Shown here piece by piece: positions 25,225 through 32,933 of a stretch of DNA of 56,543 nucleotides. The stretch covers positions 1-56,543 of the forward strand of contig CAYIWJ010000001.1 in NCBI GenBank assembly GCA_964367145.1, written 5' to 3'. This DNA comes from JAHFLD01 sp964367145 (GTDB lineage Bacteria > Patescibacteriota > Minisyncoccia > UBA6257 > 1-14-0-10-40-38). Numbering within the stretch: the first letter of the stretch is position 1; each line of letters opens with the position of its first letter. Both the position numbers and the translations under genes were made by a program. Below the pieces are notes generated by a model that was not told the DNA's origin, searched no databases, and worked only from the letters and a program-made list of their open reading frames with translations.

Positions 25225-26445
25225 TTATTGCAAAGACTTTGCCGCCCGAAGTTTTCGGTGGTAGCCGATGGCAAAACGGTGCGCCTCATCACGAACTCTA
25301 ATTAGCACCTGGCCCAAGTCTGTCGACGGCTTCATCCCAATAAACTCATTCTTGTCTCGACGCGGACCTTTGGCAATGCCAACTATGGGAATATGTAGCC
25401 CGACCTCATTTAATACGCTCTTCGCAATGTTGACTTGAGGAGTACCGCCATCAATTAAAATTAAATCCGGCAAAGTCCACTTGGTCTCAAAGCGCCGAGC
25501 AAGAACCTCACGCAACATGCCCGTGTCATCTGGCGTAGTTAGACTTTGAATCCGAAATTTTCGATACTCATTTTTGTCCGGTTGGCCGCGTCTAAAAACC
25601 ACCATGGATCCAGTAGCCGAAGTACCGGAGGTGTTAGAAATGTCATAACCCTCAATTCGTTGGGGCATGGTGGAAGTTGCTGGTGGAATCAACGGATCTT
25701 CGGAGAGTACCGCCACATCGCGAATGTGTTGCAGAGCAAAAATCCGGCGCTTTATTATTTCCGCCTTCTCATAATCAAGTTTTCTACTGGCCACAAGCAT
25801 CTCTCTTTCGCTTTGTTTGATTAGAAAAGCTTTCTTGCCCTCAAAAAAACGGCAGATATTTTTAATCGTCAGCAGATACTCGGCGTGGCTTATTAAACCG
25901 GCGCATGTTCCCGGACACAGGCCAATCTCATAATCAAAACAAGGGTGGGGCCGATTCATTGATTTCCGCCGAGCCAAATCTTCGGAGGTGTGAGTGGAAT
26001 ATGGAAAGATTCGCCGGACGATTTTAAGCGCCTCGCGAACGCTGGTCGCCGAGGTGAATGGCCCAAAACGCCGCCGCGGTGTCCCGCCGGTACCTCGCAC
26101 TAAAATTATCCGCGGCCAAGCCTCTTTGGTAATTTCCACATATAAAAAACTTTTATCGTCCTTTTCTCGAATGTTGAACGGGGGACGATAAAGTTTAATC
26201 AAAACCGCCTCGCGGATCAGGGCTTCAATCGCAGTCTCGGTTTTTTCGTGATCAATCTTCGCAACATTTTGAACGAGACTTTCAATGCGAAGATCATGCG
26301 CGCGGCTAAAATAACTGGCGACTCGTCGCCTTAGATTGACCGCCTTGCCCACGTAAAGTATCTCGCCGCGCCGCCCGCGCATAATATAAACCCCGGGCGT
26401 TTCCGGAAAAGACTGTATTTTTTTAAGGATAGCTTCCTTTGCCAT
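25225..26445 (-). CDS. uvrC: excinuclease ABC subunit C, short form
   Basis: 406 residues, against about 600 in most bacteria. The GIY-YIG nuclease domain (PGVYIMRGRRGEILYVGKA), the UVR helix region and the RNase H-like second nuclease (GYDISNTSGT, LILIDGG, RDEAHRFAIGYHR with its Asp-Asp-His residues) are all present. The C-terminal tandem helix-hairpin-helix domain that helps DNA binding is missing; the chain ends just after KLRAAKSLQ. The incising residues remain, so it should still cut on both sides of a lesion with UvrA and UvrB, encoded at 30397-34919. Confidence 0.93.
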   Translation of the reverse strand: MAKEAILKKIQSFPETPGVYIMRGRRGEILYVGKAVNLRRRVASYFSRAHDLRIESLVQNVAKIDHEKTETAIEALIREAVLIKLYRPPFNIREKDDKSFLYVEITKEAWPRIILVRGTGGTPRRRFGPFTSATSVREALKIVRRIFPYSTHTSEDLARRKSMNRPHPCFDYEIGLCPGTCAGLISHAEYLLTIKNICRFFEGKKAFLIKQSEREMLVASRKLDYEKAEIIKRRIFALQHIRDVAVLSEDPLIPPATSTMPQRIEGYDISNTSGTSATGSMVVFRRGQPDKNEYRKFRIQSLTTPDDTGMLREVLARRFETKWTLPDLILIDGGTPQVNIAKSVLNEVGLHIPIVGIAKGPRRDKNEFIGMKPSTDLGQVLIRVRDEAHRFAIGYHRKLRAAKSLQ

Positions 26446-26518
26446 ATTGGTTAGCTAATCGTAAATCCAAAACGCGAACTGACTAGATTAATAAAGAATT
26501 GCCGACACCAAAAGATGG

Positions 26519-27247
26519 TTACAGCAACTCGTAAAGCGCCTTAAAGAATTTCTTTTGGAGCTGGGCAAACATTGCGTTCTCGATAATAAATCCGTTATTA
26601 GCTTCAAAGTCAGTAACCGCTACCTTGTCCCCATAAATTACCTGGGTGATTTTATCATTGATAAAATCATATTTAGTGGGAATGATTTTAACCGCCAGTG
26701 TTAGATCGGATTTTTTCTGAAAATCGGCAAGTTCGTCAGTGATTACAAATCTTTCTATCTGTTTTGTTAATCTCCCCCTGTGAAAACTTTTTGGCAAATA
26801 TTTGTTAGTAATGATCGAAGCGCGCTTCGTGGTATATACATAATAAGCATCACCGCGTTTCAGGGTGGCTAAAAGATCTGAAGCGACAAAAGCCAGACCG
26901 CGACGACCTTCCAAAAATTTGATCAAGGGTTTATTTTTCTTGGCTGCATATGTTTCCTGTAAGTCGCCAAGTAGTTTCTCAAAGTTTTTATTATAATAAT
27001 CAAACAGCGAGCGGAGTTTTTCTGGGTTTTCAGCCACATATCGGTTCTGTTTTCCACCTGAAGCGACAACTGAAACCAATCCTCGAGCCTGCAGTATCGG
27101 CAAAGCGCGGTAAACGGTGGGGCGATGCATTCCGGTGTGGTGAGCGATATGCGAAATCAATAAAGGCCCGCGTCCCAAAAGGGTTAAATAGATGCGAGAT
27201 TCATCGCGACTAAAGCCAAGATTTTGAATAACTTCTCGTGCTTTCAT
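26519..27247 (-). CDS. TrmB family transcriptional regulator
   Basis: 242 residues. An N-terminal winged helix (about 1-75: LGFSRDESRIYLTLLGRGPLLISHIAHHTGMHRPTVYRAL) is followed by a coiled linker and a C-terminal domain of the TrmB-like type. Targets are unknown. Upstream there is a direct repeat GGCTATA-TATT-GGCTATA (minus strand, about 27276-27293), which might be its own operator. It is divergent from the exported-protein cluster starting at 27469, so control of that cluster is possible but unproven. Confidence 0.82.
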   Translation of the reverse strand: MKAREVIQNLGFSRDESRIYLTLLGRGPLLISHIAHHTGMHRPTVYRALPILQARGLVSVVASGGKQNRYVAENPEKLRSLFDYYNKNFEKLLGDLQETYAAKKNKPLIKFLEGRRGLAFVASDLLATLKRGDAYYVYTTKRASIITNKYLPKSFHRGRLTKQIERFVITDELADFQKKSDLTLAVKIIPTKYDFINDKITQVIYGDKVAVTDFEANNGFIIENAMFAQLQKKFFKALYELL

Positions 27248-27275
27248 GTATATATGTAATTATTTAATACACTAT

Positions 27276-27293
27276 TTATAGCCAATATATAGC
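27276..27293 (-). promoter_or_regulatory. direct repeat upstream of the TrmB regulator
   Basis: On the minus strand GGCTATA occurs twice with an 11-base period, covering a possible -35 box (TTGGCT) of the regulator gene. It is a candidate autoregulatory site; no other evidence supports it. Confidence 0.35.
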
Positions 27294-27352
27294 CGTAAAA
27301 TAAGGACTTCCTGCTTATCAGCCAACACCAGTTACAAAGAAGTGTAGTCCTA

Positions 27353-27370
27353 ATTGACATAAATGTCAAT
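27353..27370 (+). promoter_or_regulatory. palindrome overlapping a -35 box
   Basis: ATTGACATAAATGTCAAT is a perfect inverted repeat with a two-base centre. It contains TTGACA (27354-27359). The best -10 candidate, TAACCT at 27378, is poor. The palindrome looks like an operator at the promoter of the gene starting at 27469. Confidence 0.5.
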
Positions 27371-27468
27371 CCTAGATTAACCTAAAGTCGTGTACTGGAT
27401 GTTCCAGCGCACTTTCAGAACTTTGACAACTGAATTCCGGCAGTCGGAATTTAGAGGAGGTAGCTAGC

Positions 27469-28284
27469 ATGAAGATGCTGATCTGTGTGATCGTCGCGCT
27501 CGCGACGGTCGGCGTTTCCGCTTCTGCCCAGCAGGGCAAGAAAAAGCCGGCTCCCAAGAAAGACGTGGGGATCGAAGTTCCTCAGTCGAAGCCCGCCGAG
27601 GCGCTCGCTCCGATGGTGGACGATCAAGACCTGCGTCAGAAGACGGAGCAGTTCGAGAAGCTCATGGAGCCGTTCGAAAAGAACGGCACGGACATTCAGA
27701 AGGAACTCAACACCTTCCTCGATGAACGCAACAAGGCCGGAAGCATTGAGAACCTCACGCCCATGAGGATTTCCGAGCTCCAGATCCAACTGGGTCGGAT
27801 CGCCAAGAAGGCGCGTGAACAGATGACCTCCTTCGTCGAGAAGAAGAGGGAATTTGGTGATCTTCTCGTTGGATACGAGCGCAATAGCCAAGTTAGCGAG
27901 GTGAACGCGACTCGTGATCTCGAAGATGCCAAAAAGCTTCGCGCGCGCATCGAGGGCGATACCCTGATCAAGGACGACCCTGCTCAGCAGGCACTGCTTG
28001 CGGCGGTTGATGCGAACCTGTTCTCCCACAACGCGAGAATTCAATCCATTCGGACTTGGAATTCGGTGCGGGGATCGGTGAAAGAGCGCTCGGAAAAGCT
28101 TTTCGCGGTCGCGGGATACTGCGTGGAGATTCTCTCCGATTGCGAGAAGATTCTTCTTGAACCTTCAAACGTCGGTACCGCGCTCGCGCGACTCGAGGCT
28201 CACGTGTCCAATCTTCAGGCGTTCACCTTCAAGCTCGCCGAAGAGACGAAACGGATCGCCGGTTCGCTCGTGCCCAAGACTTGA
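27469..28284 (+). CDS. exported coiled-coil protein with strong Shine-Dalgarno
   Basis: 271 residues. Signal peptide to about residue 21 (VGVSASA-QQ), a basic Lys/Pro-rich stretch, then a long, mostly helical charged region. No family recognised. The start is fixed by GAGGAGGT seven bases before the ATG, a strong Shine-Dalgarno unlike anything at the core genes. The leader holds hairpins (CTGGA-TGT-TCCAG and AATTCCG-GCAGT-CGGAATT). Codon use is richer in G+C than in neighbours, and a strong terminator follows. Probably a periplasmic or surface protein; likely acquired. Confidence 0.75.
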   Translation: MKMLICVIVALATVGVSASAQQGKKKPAPKKDVGIEVPQSKPAEALAPMVDDQDLRQKTEQFEKLMEPFEKNGTDIQKELNTFLDERNKAGSIENLTPMRISELQIQLGRIAKKAREQMTSFVEKKREFGDLLVGYERNSQVSEVNATRDLEDAKKLRARIEGDTLIKDDPAQQALLAAVDANLFSHNARIQSIRTWNSVRGSVKERSEKLFAVAGYCVEILSDCEKILLEPSNVGTALARLEAHVSNLQAFTFKLAEETKRIAGSLVPKT

Positions 28285-28313
28285 ATCACGCTTGCGCGTC
28301 GAGCAAGGCTCTC

Positions 28314-28343
28314 AACCCCAGCTCGTTGGAGCTGGGGTTTTCT
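28314..28343 (+). terminator. intrinsic terminator after 28284
   Basis: AACCCCAGCTC-GTTG-GAGCTGGGGTT with a following T-rich stretch; eleven base pairs, strong. Confidence 0.88.
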
Positions 28344-28368
28344 ATAACCTCACCAAGGGAGAAGATGT

Positions 28369-28845
28369 ATGTTGTCTAAACGACTTGGTTGGCGCCAGAT
28401 TACTCTGGTTGGAATCTATCTTCTTGTTTCGGCGCTCGTTTCATGTGTTGATCCTGATAGAGTACCTCGTTTTAGGGAAAATTGGTCTGGGAAATGGGCT
28501 GGGGAGATAAGGGAAGTTGCTGACAGAACCACTCAAGAGTTTACTCTTGTCTTGGCGCTAGAAAAAGATCAGGTAAGTGGCTCCATGAGAGATGCAGATG
28601 GTTCGTTGGCCAACATTGCTGGATATATCAAGTTCATCGACAAGGAAAAAGTACCGTGGAAAAAGAAGTATGAGCTTGAGTTTATAAAAGATTACGGCAA
28701 TGGCATCAAGGTCAAATGGATCTCTAGCGGGATTGGTAGGGATGATTGTTGTATCGAGATTAATGGAACTTGGTGCAGAGAAGATGGTGAGGGAAGTGAG
28801 AAAACTATTGCGATGGGCACCTGGCGAATGTGGCCAGTAAAATAG
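28369..28845 (+). CDS. putative lipoprotein, WSGKW-domain paralogue 1
   Basis: 158 residues. The N terminus has a hydrophobic stretch ending LVSALVSC, a lipobox-like site with C27. The rest is one domain, about 120 residues, shared with the next two genes: NWSGKWAGEI, F-L-L strand, VSGSMRDADGSLANIAG, FIKDYGNG, IKVKW, GTW, and the closing MGTWRMWPVK. Regular alternation and small size suggest a single beta-barrel. An SD (AAGGGAG) lies six bases before the ATG, inside a leader motif CACCAAGGGAG that recurs at the paralogues. Function unknown. Confidence 0.72.
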   Translation: MLSKRLGWRQITLVGIYLLVSALVSCVDPDRVPRFRENWSGKWAGEIREVADRTTQEFTLVLALEKDQVSGSMRDADGSLANIAGYIKFIDKEKVPWKKKYELEFIKDYGNGIKVKWISSGIGRDDCCIEINGTWCREDGEGSEKTIAMGTWRMWPVK

Positions 28846-28912
28846 CCACGATTCATTTTAGCCGATCATTTTTATCGCTCAATTTCCCTAGTCTTACCAA
28901 AGGGGGCGAAGA

Positions 28913-29485
28913 ATGAGACTCAATCAACCCAGTGTTTTCAAGATATTCTTTGGTATTCTTATTTTCTCGACGATGACCGCTTGTGACGGTACGGAAGATA
29001 AACACGAACTGGCTGAAGTCGCTGACAACAATAACGACAAGCCCGCTTCTTCTCCGGCAACCACCTTGAGTTCTAACACTGAAAGCGGTTGGTCTGGGAA
29101 ATGGGGCGGGGTGATGGAGGATGAAGTTAACCCCGATGGCATAATGAAGATTCAGGAATTTATTCTCCACTTGGACATAAAGGGCAGTAACGTAACTGGT
29201 TTCATGGAAGATCAGGACGGCTCACGGGCCGATGTATCCGGAAAGATTATATTTGTCGGTAAAGATCCTTTCGAACTAAGATTTGTAAAAGATTACCGCA
29301 ACGGCACAACCTTGTCTTGGTTTGCCGAAATCAGCAATTCAAATTTTAGTTCGTCGGGTCATGGTTACATCTTCGGCCATTGGCGTCGCGAAGAAGACAA
29401 AGAAAATGACATCAGTGCGGGAACTGGTGGTTGGTCAATGCGGTCTATCGATGATACTACCTTCCGGAATCACCAAAGGAGGTGA
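28913..29485 (+). CDS. putative lipoprotein, WSGKW-domain paralogue 2 with altered C terminus
   Basis: 190 residues. Lipobox-like TMTAC (C24), an Asp/Asn/Ser-rich linker, then the same domain from GWSGKWGG (about 58) on, with VTGFMEDQDGSRADVSG and FVKDYRNG. The expected ending WRMWPVK is missing: after GGWSMRS the frame runs on through what looks like the next gene's leader and stops inside that gene's Shine-Dalgarno, adding IDDTTFRNHQRR. This suggests loss of the original stop. SD AGGGGGCG precedes the ATG. Function unknown. Confidence 0.7.
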   Translation: MRLNQPSVFKIFFGILIFSTMTACDGTEDKHELAEVADNNNDKPASSPATTLSSNTESGWSGKWGGVMEDEVNPDGIMKIQEFILHLDIKGSNVTGFMEDQDGSRADVSGKIIFVGKDPFELRFVKDYRNGTTLSWFAEISNSNFSSSGHGYIFGHWRREEDKENDISAGTGGWSMRSIDDTTFRNHQRR

Positions 29486-29488
29486 AAG

Positions 29489-30340
29489 ATGATGTTCTAC
29501 AGAATCAACTTCTCTCGGAACGTTTCGTTTGTGCTCTTCGTCTTCTTCGCCGCCGCAAATGTGTCAGCGCAGGAGGCGTCCATCAAGGACAAGCTTTCAG
29601 CCGCGAAGGAGGCAACGGTTCGCAAGTGCATCGAGCTTCGGGAGATGGCTAAAGAGGCCTATAACAAGGTCTTGAATGCCGCCGAAACCAAGTATCAAGA
29701 AATTGACCGATGGGTCAACGAGCGCGGCGGTTGGGAAAAGCTTTCGGGCCAGACCCTCCAGGATGTTAGGAAACAACTTGGCGTCGTCGCGAAAGAATCA
29801 ATCGAAAAGACGCGCGAAGTGACCGATGGTATTTTGGCAAAGGCGCAGAAGGATGCTCTCGAACTTGGCCCAGCCGCGCTCCTCGCAGTTGGAACCCCGC
29901 CCCAGAGCGAAAACCTGGATTTTAGACTCAATGATTCTGGCTGGTCCGGAAAGTGGGTTGGTTATTGGGACGATGCCACTACCTCCACCATGCAATGGTT
30001 CCACCTCATAATCAACGTCAACAAAGATTGCTCGGTCAGCGGGGTTATGAAGGATGCCGATGGCTCATTGGCAAATGTTTCGGGAAGCATCAAGTGGGTT
30101 GAGTGCACGCTAAAGGACCAATTTGGATTTCCCACTGGAGACGGCAAGTTTTGGGAAATCCAACTCCTGAAGAAATACCCCGAGAGCGGAGTCGAGGTAC
30201 GTTGGTCAGCTCAGCTGTCTCAAGACCGCAAGAGTTACCGCTTCCCAGAGATCATCAAGGGAACGTGGTGTCGAGTTGAAAAAGTGGATGCCGGCATCGT
30301 TCCAGACATGGGAGTCTGGCGAATGTGGCCCGTAAAGTAA
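29489..30340 (+). CDS. exported protein, coiled-coil plus WSGKW domain (paralogue 3)
   Basis: 283 residues. Signal peptide (to about residue 27, NVSAQ), a helical charged region (about 30-135), then the shared domain (about 150-283: GWSGKWVGYW, VSGVMKDADGSLANVSG, KKYPESGVEVRW, IIKGTWCR, MGVWRMWPVK). Architecture differs from the two lipoprotein paralogues only in its N-terminal part. AGGAGGTGA, a perfect Shine-Dalgarno, lies just before the first of two ATGs and overlaps the upstream stop, so translation may be coupled. A terminator follows. Function unknown. Confidence 0.74.
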   Translation: MMFYRINFSRNVSFVLFVFFAAANVSAQEASIKDKLSAAKEATVRKCIELREMAKEAYNKVLNAAETKYQEIDRWVNERGGWEKLSGQTLQDVRKQLGVVAKESIEKTREVTDGILAKAQKDALELGPAALLAVGTPPQSENLDFRLNDSGWSGKWVGYWDDATTSTMQWFHLIINVNKDCSVSGVMKDADGSLANVSGSIKWVECTLKDQFGFPTGDGKFWEIQLLKKYPESGVEVRWSAQLSQDRKSYRFPEIIKGTWCRVEKVDAGIVPDMGVWRMWPVK

Positions 30341-30354
30341 GTAGACAAGCAATC

Positions 30355-30387
30355 TGCCCCGCTATTTAGATAGCAGGGCATTTTTTT
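30355..30387 (+). terminator. intrinsic terminator of the exported-protein cluster
   Basis: TGCCCCGCTAT-TTAG-ATAGCAGGGCA with one mismatch, then seven T. It ends the plus-strand unit before the convergent uvrA. Confidence 0.88.
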
Positions 30388-30396
30388 ATTCAAGAA

Positions 30397-32922
30397 TCAG
30401 ACCACCTTTCGCAGATATTCGCCCGTATAACTTCCTTTTTTGCGGGCAATCTCTTCTGGTGTGCCGGTCGCCACTATCGTTCCACCCTTGTTGCCCCCCT
30501 CGGGGCCTAGGTCAATCACCCAGTCGGCGGTTTTGATCACGTCCAAGTTGTGCTCAATCACCACAATCGTATTGCCGCGATCCACTAAACGCTGAAGTAC
30601 AATCAACAGATTTTCAATATCAGCAAAATGAAGCCCCGTTGTTGGCTCATCTAAAAGATAAAGCGTCTTGCGGGTATCGCGTTTGCCTAGCTCCGCCGAA
30701 AGTTTAATTCTTTGTGCCTCGCCCCCCGAAAGCGTCGTTGCCGATTGCCCCAACTCCAAATAACCCAATCCAACCTCGTTGAGAATTTTAAGCCGATCCT
30801 CCAGCCAGGGAATGTCGGCAAAGAAAGGCAGTGCTTCTTCCACCGTCATCCGCAAAACGTCATAGATATTTTTTCCCTTATATTCCACCGCTAAAGTTTC
30901 CCGATCAAATCTCTTGCCCTTGCATACGTCGCAAACCACATAGACCGTCGGCAAAAAGTGCATTTCAATCGCAATCGTGCCGTGTCCCTCGCAATGCTCA
31001 CATCGCCCGCCCGGCACGTTAAAACTAAACCGTCCTAGCTTATACCCTCGCACTCGCGCGTCTTCGGTGGAGCTGAATAGTTCGCGGATAAAAGTCCAGG
31101 CGCCGACATAAGTCGCCGGATTGGATCGTGGCGTCCTCCCGATGGGCGACTGATCAATGTTGATCACGCGGTTAATATATTCCAAGCCCGAAATTGACTT
31201 CACCGTGCCCGCCTTGTAATCCGAAAAATTAAATTTATTGGAGGCGGTTTTATAAAGCACGTCATAGACGAGCGTACTCTTGCCCGAACCGGAAACCCCG
31301 GTTACAGCCGTCAATCGCCGCAGGGGAATATCCACGTTTATTCCCCTTAGATTGTTTTCGGTCGCCCCGCGGATTTTTATATGCTCATGGTCTTTCTTAA
31401 TCTGTCGTCTCTTCTCCGGCACCGCGACTTTTTTGGTGCCGTTCAAAAAATCTATTGTCAGCGAACGGGGCATATTTTTCCCCGTGGTTTTATTGAGAAT
31501 CTGCGGAATCGGACCGGCCGCCACAATCTGGCCACCATGAATTCCGGCGCCAGGGCCAACGTCAACCAGATAATCGGAAGCGCGGATGGTTTCTTCGTCG
31601 TGTTCCACCACCAGCACCGTGTTTCCAAGATCGCGAAGTTCGTGCAGGGTTTTAATCAGTTTGGCGTTGTCCCGCTGATGCAAACCAATCGTCGGCTCAT
31701 CTAAAATATAAAGTGTCCCAACCAGCCGTGAACCAATCTGCGAAGCCAGCCTGATTCGCTGTGATTCACCGCCCGAGAGCGTCCCCGAGGCGCGTCCGAG
31801 TGTAAGATATTCAAAACCGACATTCATCAAAAACGCCAATCGGTTTTTGATTTCCTTGAGCGGCGCCTCGAGTACTCCGCCCAAGTTTTTATTTTCCAAA
31901 GTTAGTCCGCTAAAGAACTTCACCGCTTCTTCAATGGAAAAAGCGGTTATCGCCGCGATGCTTTTGTTTTTTATCAGAATATTTAGACTCTCGCGCTTCA
32001 AGCGGTTGCCGTTGCACGCCGGACAAACTTTTTCCGACCAAGCCTCTTCGGTGCCCAAACCATGACACTGTGCGCAAGCTCCAAAAGGACTGTTAAAAGA
32101 AAAAAGCCGCGGCTCAATTTCGGGAAAAGAAAATCCGTCTCGCGGGCAAGTGAACTTGGCCGACAAAGAAACCTCTCGGCCGTCATGAACGATTGTTACT
32201 ACATCGTTGCCGTACTTGAGCGCGCTCTCCACTGCTTCTGCCAAGCGAAGTCTATTTTCTGCCGTCTTAAAATCCAAAAGCGAGGGAATTCGATCCACCA
32301 CCAGATCAATCGTGTGCGTCTTATAGCGCGATAGCTCTATCCGGTTTCTCAAGGAGCTCATCACGCCATCAATTCTCGCCTCGCCAAATCCGGCGTTCAA
32401 AAAATCATAAAGCATCTGATAATATTCTCCCTTGCGTCCGCGCACCACTGGCGCGAATATCAGCAAGTTTTTGTCCGATCCACGATTCTCAATCAACTGC
32501 AGAACTGTATCCACGATTTCTTCTTTGGTTAGTTTGCGAATTTCCTGTCCACACTCCGGACAAAATGGAGTTCCGAGTCGAGCGAATAAAACCCGCAGAT
32601 AATCATAGATTTCGGTGATGGTCGCGACGGTGGAGCGGGGATTGCCCGATCGACTTTTCTGGTCAATGGAAATAGCCGGAGAAAGACCTTCAATTTCGTC
32701 CACATCCGGCTTGTCCAGTTTATCCAAAAATTGGCGGGCGTAAGCCGAGAGCGATTCCATGTATCGGCGCTGGCCCTCGGCAAAAATGGTATCAAACGCC
32801 AAGGATGATTTTCCGGAACCGGACAGTCCGGTAAAAACCACCATCTTGTCGCGCGGAATTTCTAAACTGATATTTTTCAGATTGTGTTCGCGCGCGCCTT
32901 TGATTTTAATTTTATCGTGCAT
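30397..32922 (-). CDS. uvrA: excinuclease ABC subunit A
   Basis: 841 residues, about 100 fewer than E. coli UvrA. Two ABC ATPase modules are complete: Walker A GLSGSGKSS and GVSGSGKST, signature LSGGESQR and LSGGEAQR, Walker B YILDEPTIGL and YLLDEPTTGL. Zinc-type cysteine pairs remain (CAQCHGLG / CPACNGNR, and CEHCEGHG / CDVCKGKR). It recognises DNA damage and loads UvrB, encoded 11 bases away. The shorter length probably reflects reduced insertion domains. Confidence 0.95.
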   Translation of the reverse strand: MHDKIKIKGAREHNLKNISLEIPRDKMVVFTGLSGSGKSSLAFDTIFAEGQRRYMESLSAYARQFLDKLDKPDVDEIEGLSPAISIDQKSRSGNPRSTVATITEIYDYLRVLFARLGTPFCPECGQEIRKLTKEEIVDTVLQLIENRGSDKNLLIFAPVVRGRKGEYYQMLYDFLNAGFGEARIDGVMSSLRNRIELSRYKTHTIDLVVDRIPSLLDFKTAENRLRLAEAVESALKYGNDVVTIVHDGREVSLSAKFTCPRDGFSFPEIEPRLFSFNSPFGACAQCHGLGTEEAWSEKVCPACNGNRLKRESLNILIKNKSIAAITAFSIEEAVKFFSGLTLENKNLGGVLEAPLKEIKNRLAFLMNVGFEYLTLGRASGTLSGGESQRIRLASQIGSRLVGTLYILDEPTIGLHQRDNAKLIKTLHELRDLGNTVLVVEHDEETIRASDYLVDVGPGAGIHGGQIVAAGPIPQILNKTTGKNMPRSLTIDFLNGTKKVAVPEKRRQIKKDHEHIKIRGATENNLRGINVDIPLRRLTAVTGVSGSGKSTLVYDVLYKTASNKFNFSDYKAGTVKSISGLEYINRVINIDQSPIGRTPRSNPATYVGAWTFIRELFSSTEDARVRGYKLGRFSFNVPGGRCEHCEGHGTIAIEMHFLPTVYVVCDVCKGKRFDRETLAVEYKGKNIYDVLRMTVEEALPFFADIPWLEDRLKILNEVGLGYLELGQSATTLSGGEAQRIKLSAELGKRDTRKTLYLLDEPTTGLHFADIENLLIVLQRLVDRGNTIVVIEHNLDVIKTADWVIDLGPEGGNKGGTIVATGTPEEIARKKGSYTGEYLRKVV

Positions 32923-32933
32923 ATTTTGGTAAA

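Noticed and set aside
27451..28044. Long minus-strand open frame opposite the exported coiled-coil gene
   Set aside because: It is a shadow of a GC-rich gene: no start signal, no family, while the plus frame has signal peptide, SD and terminator.
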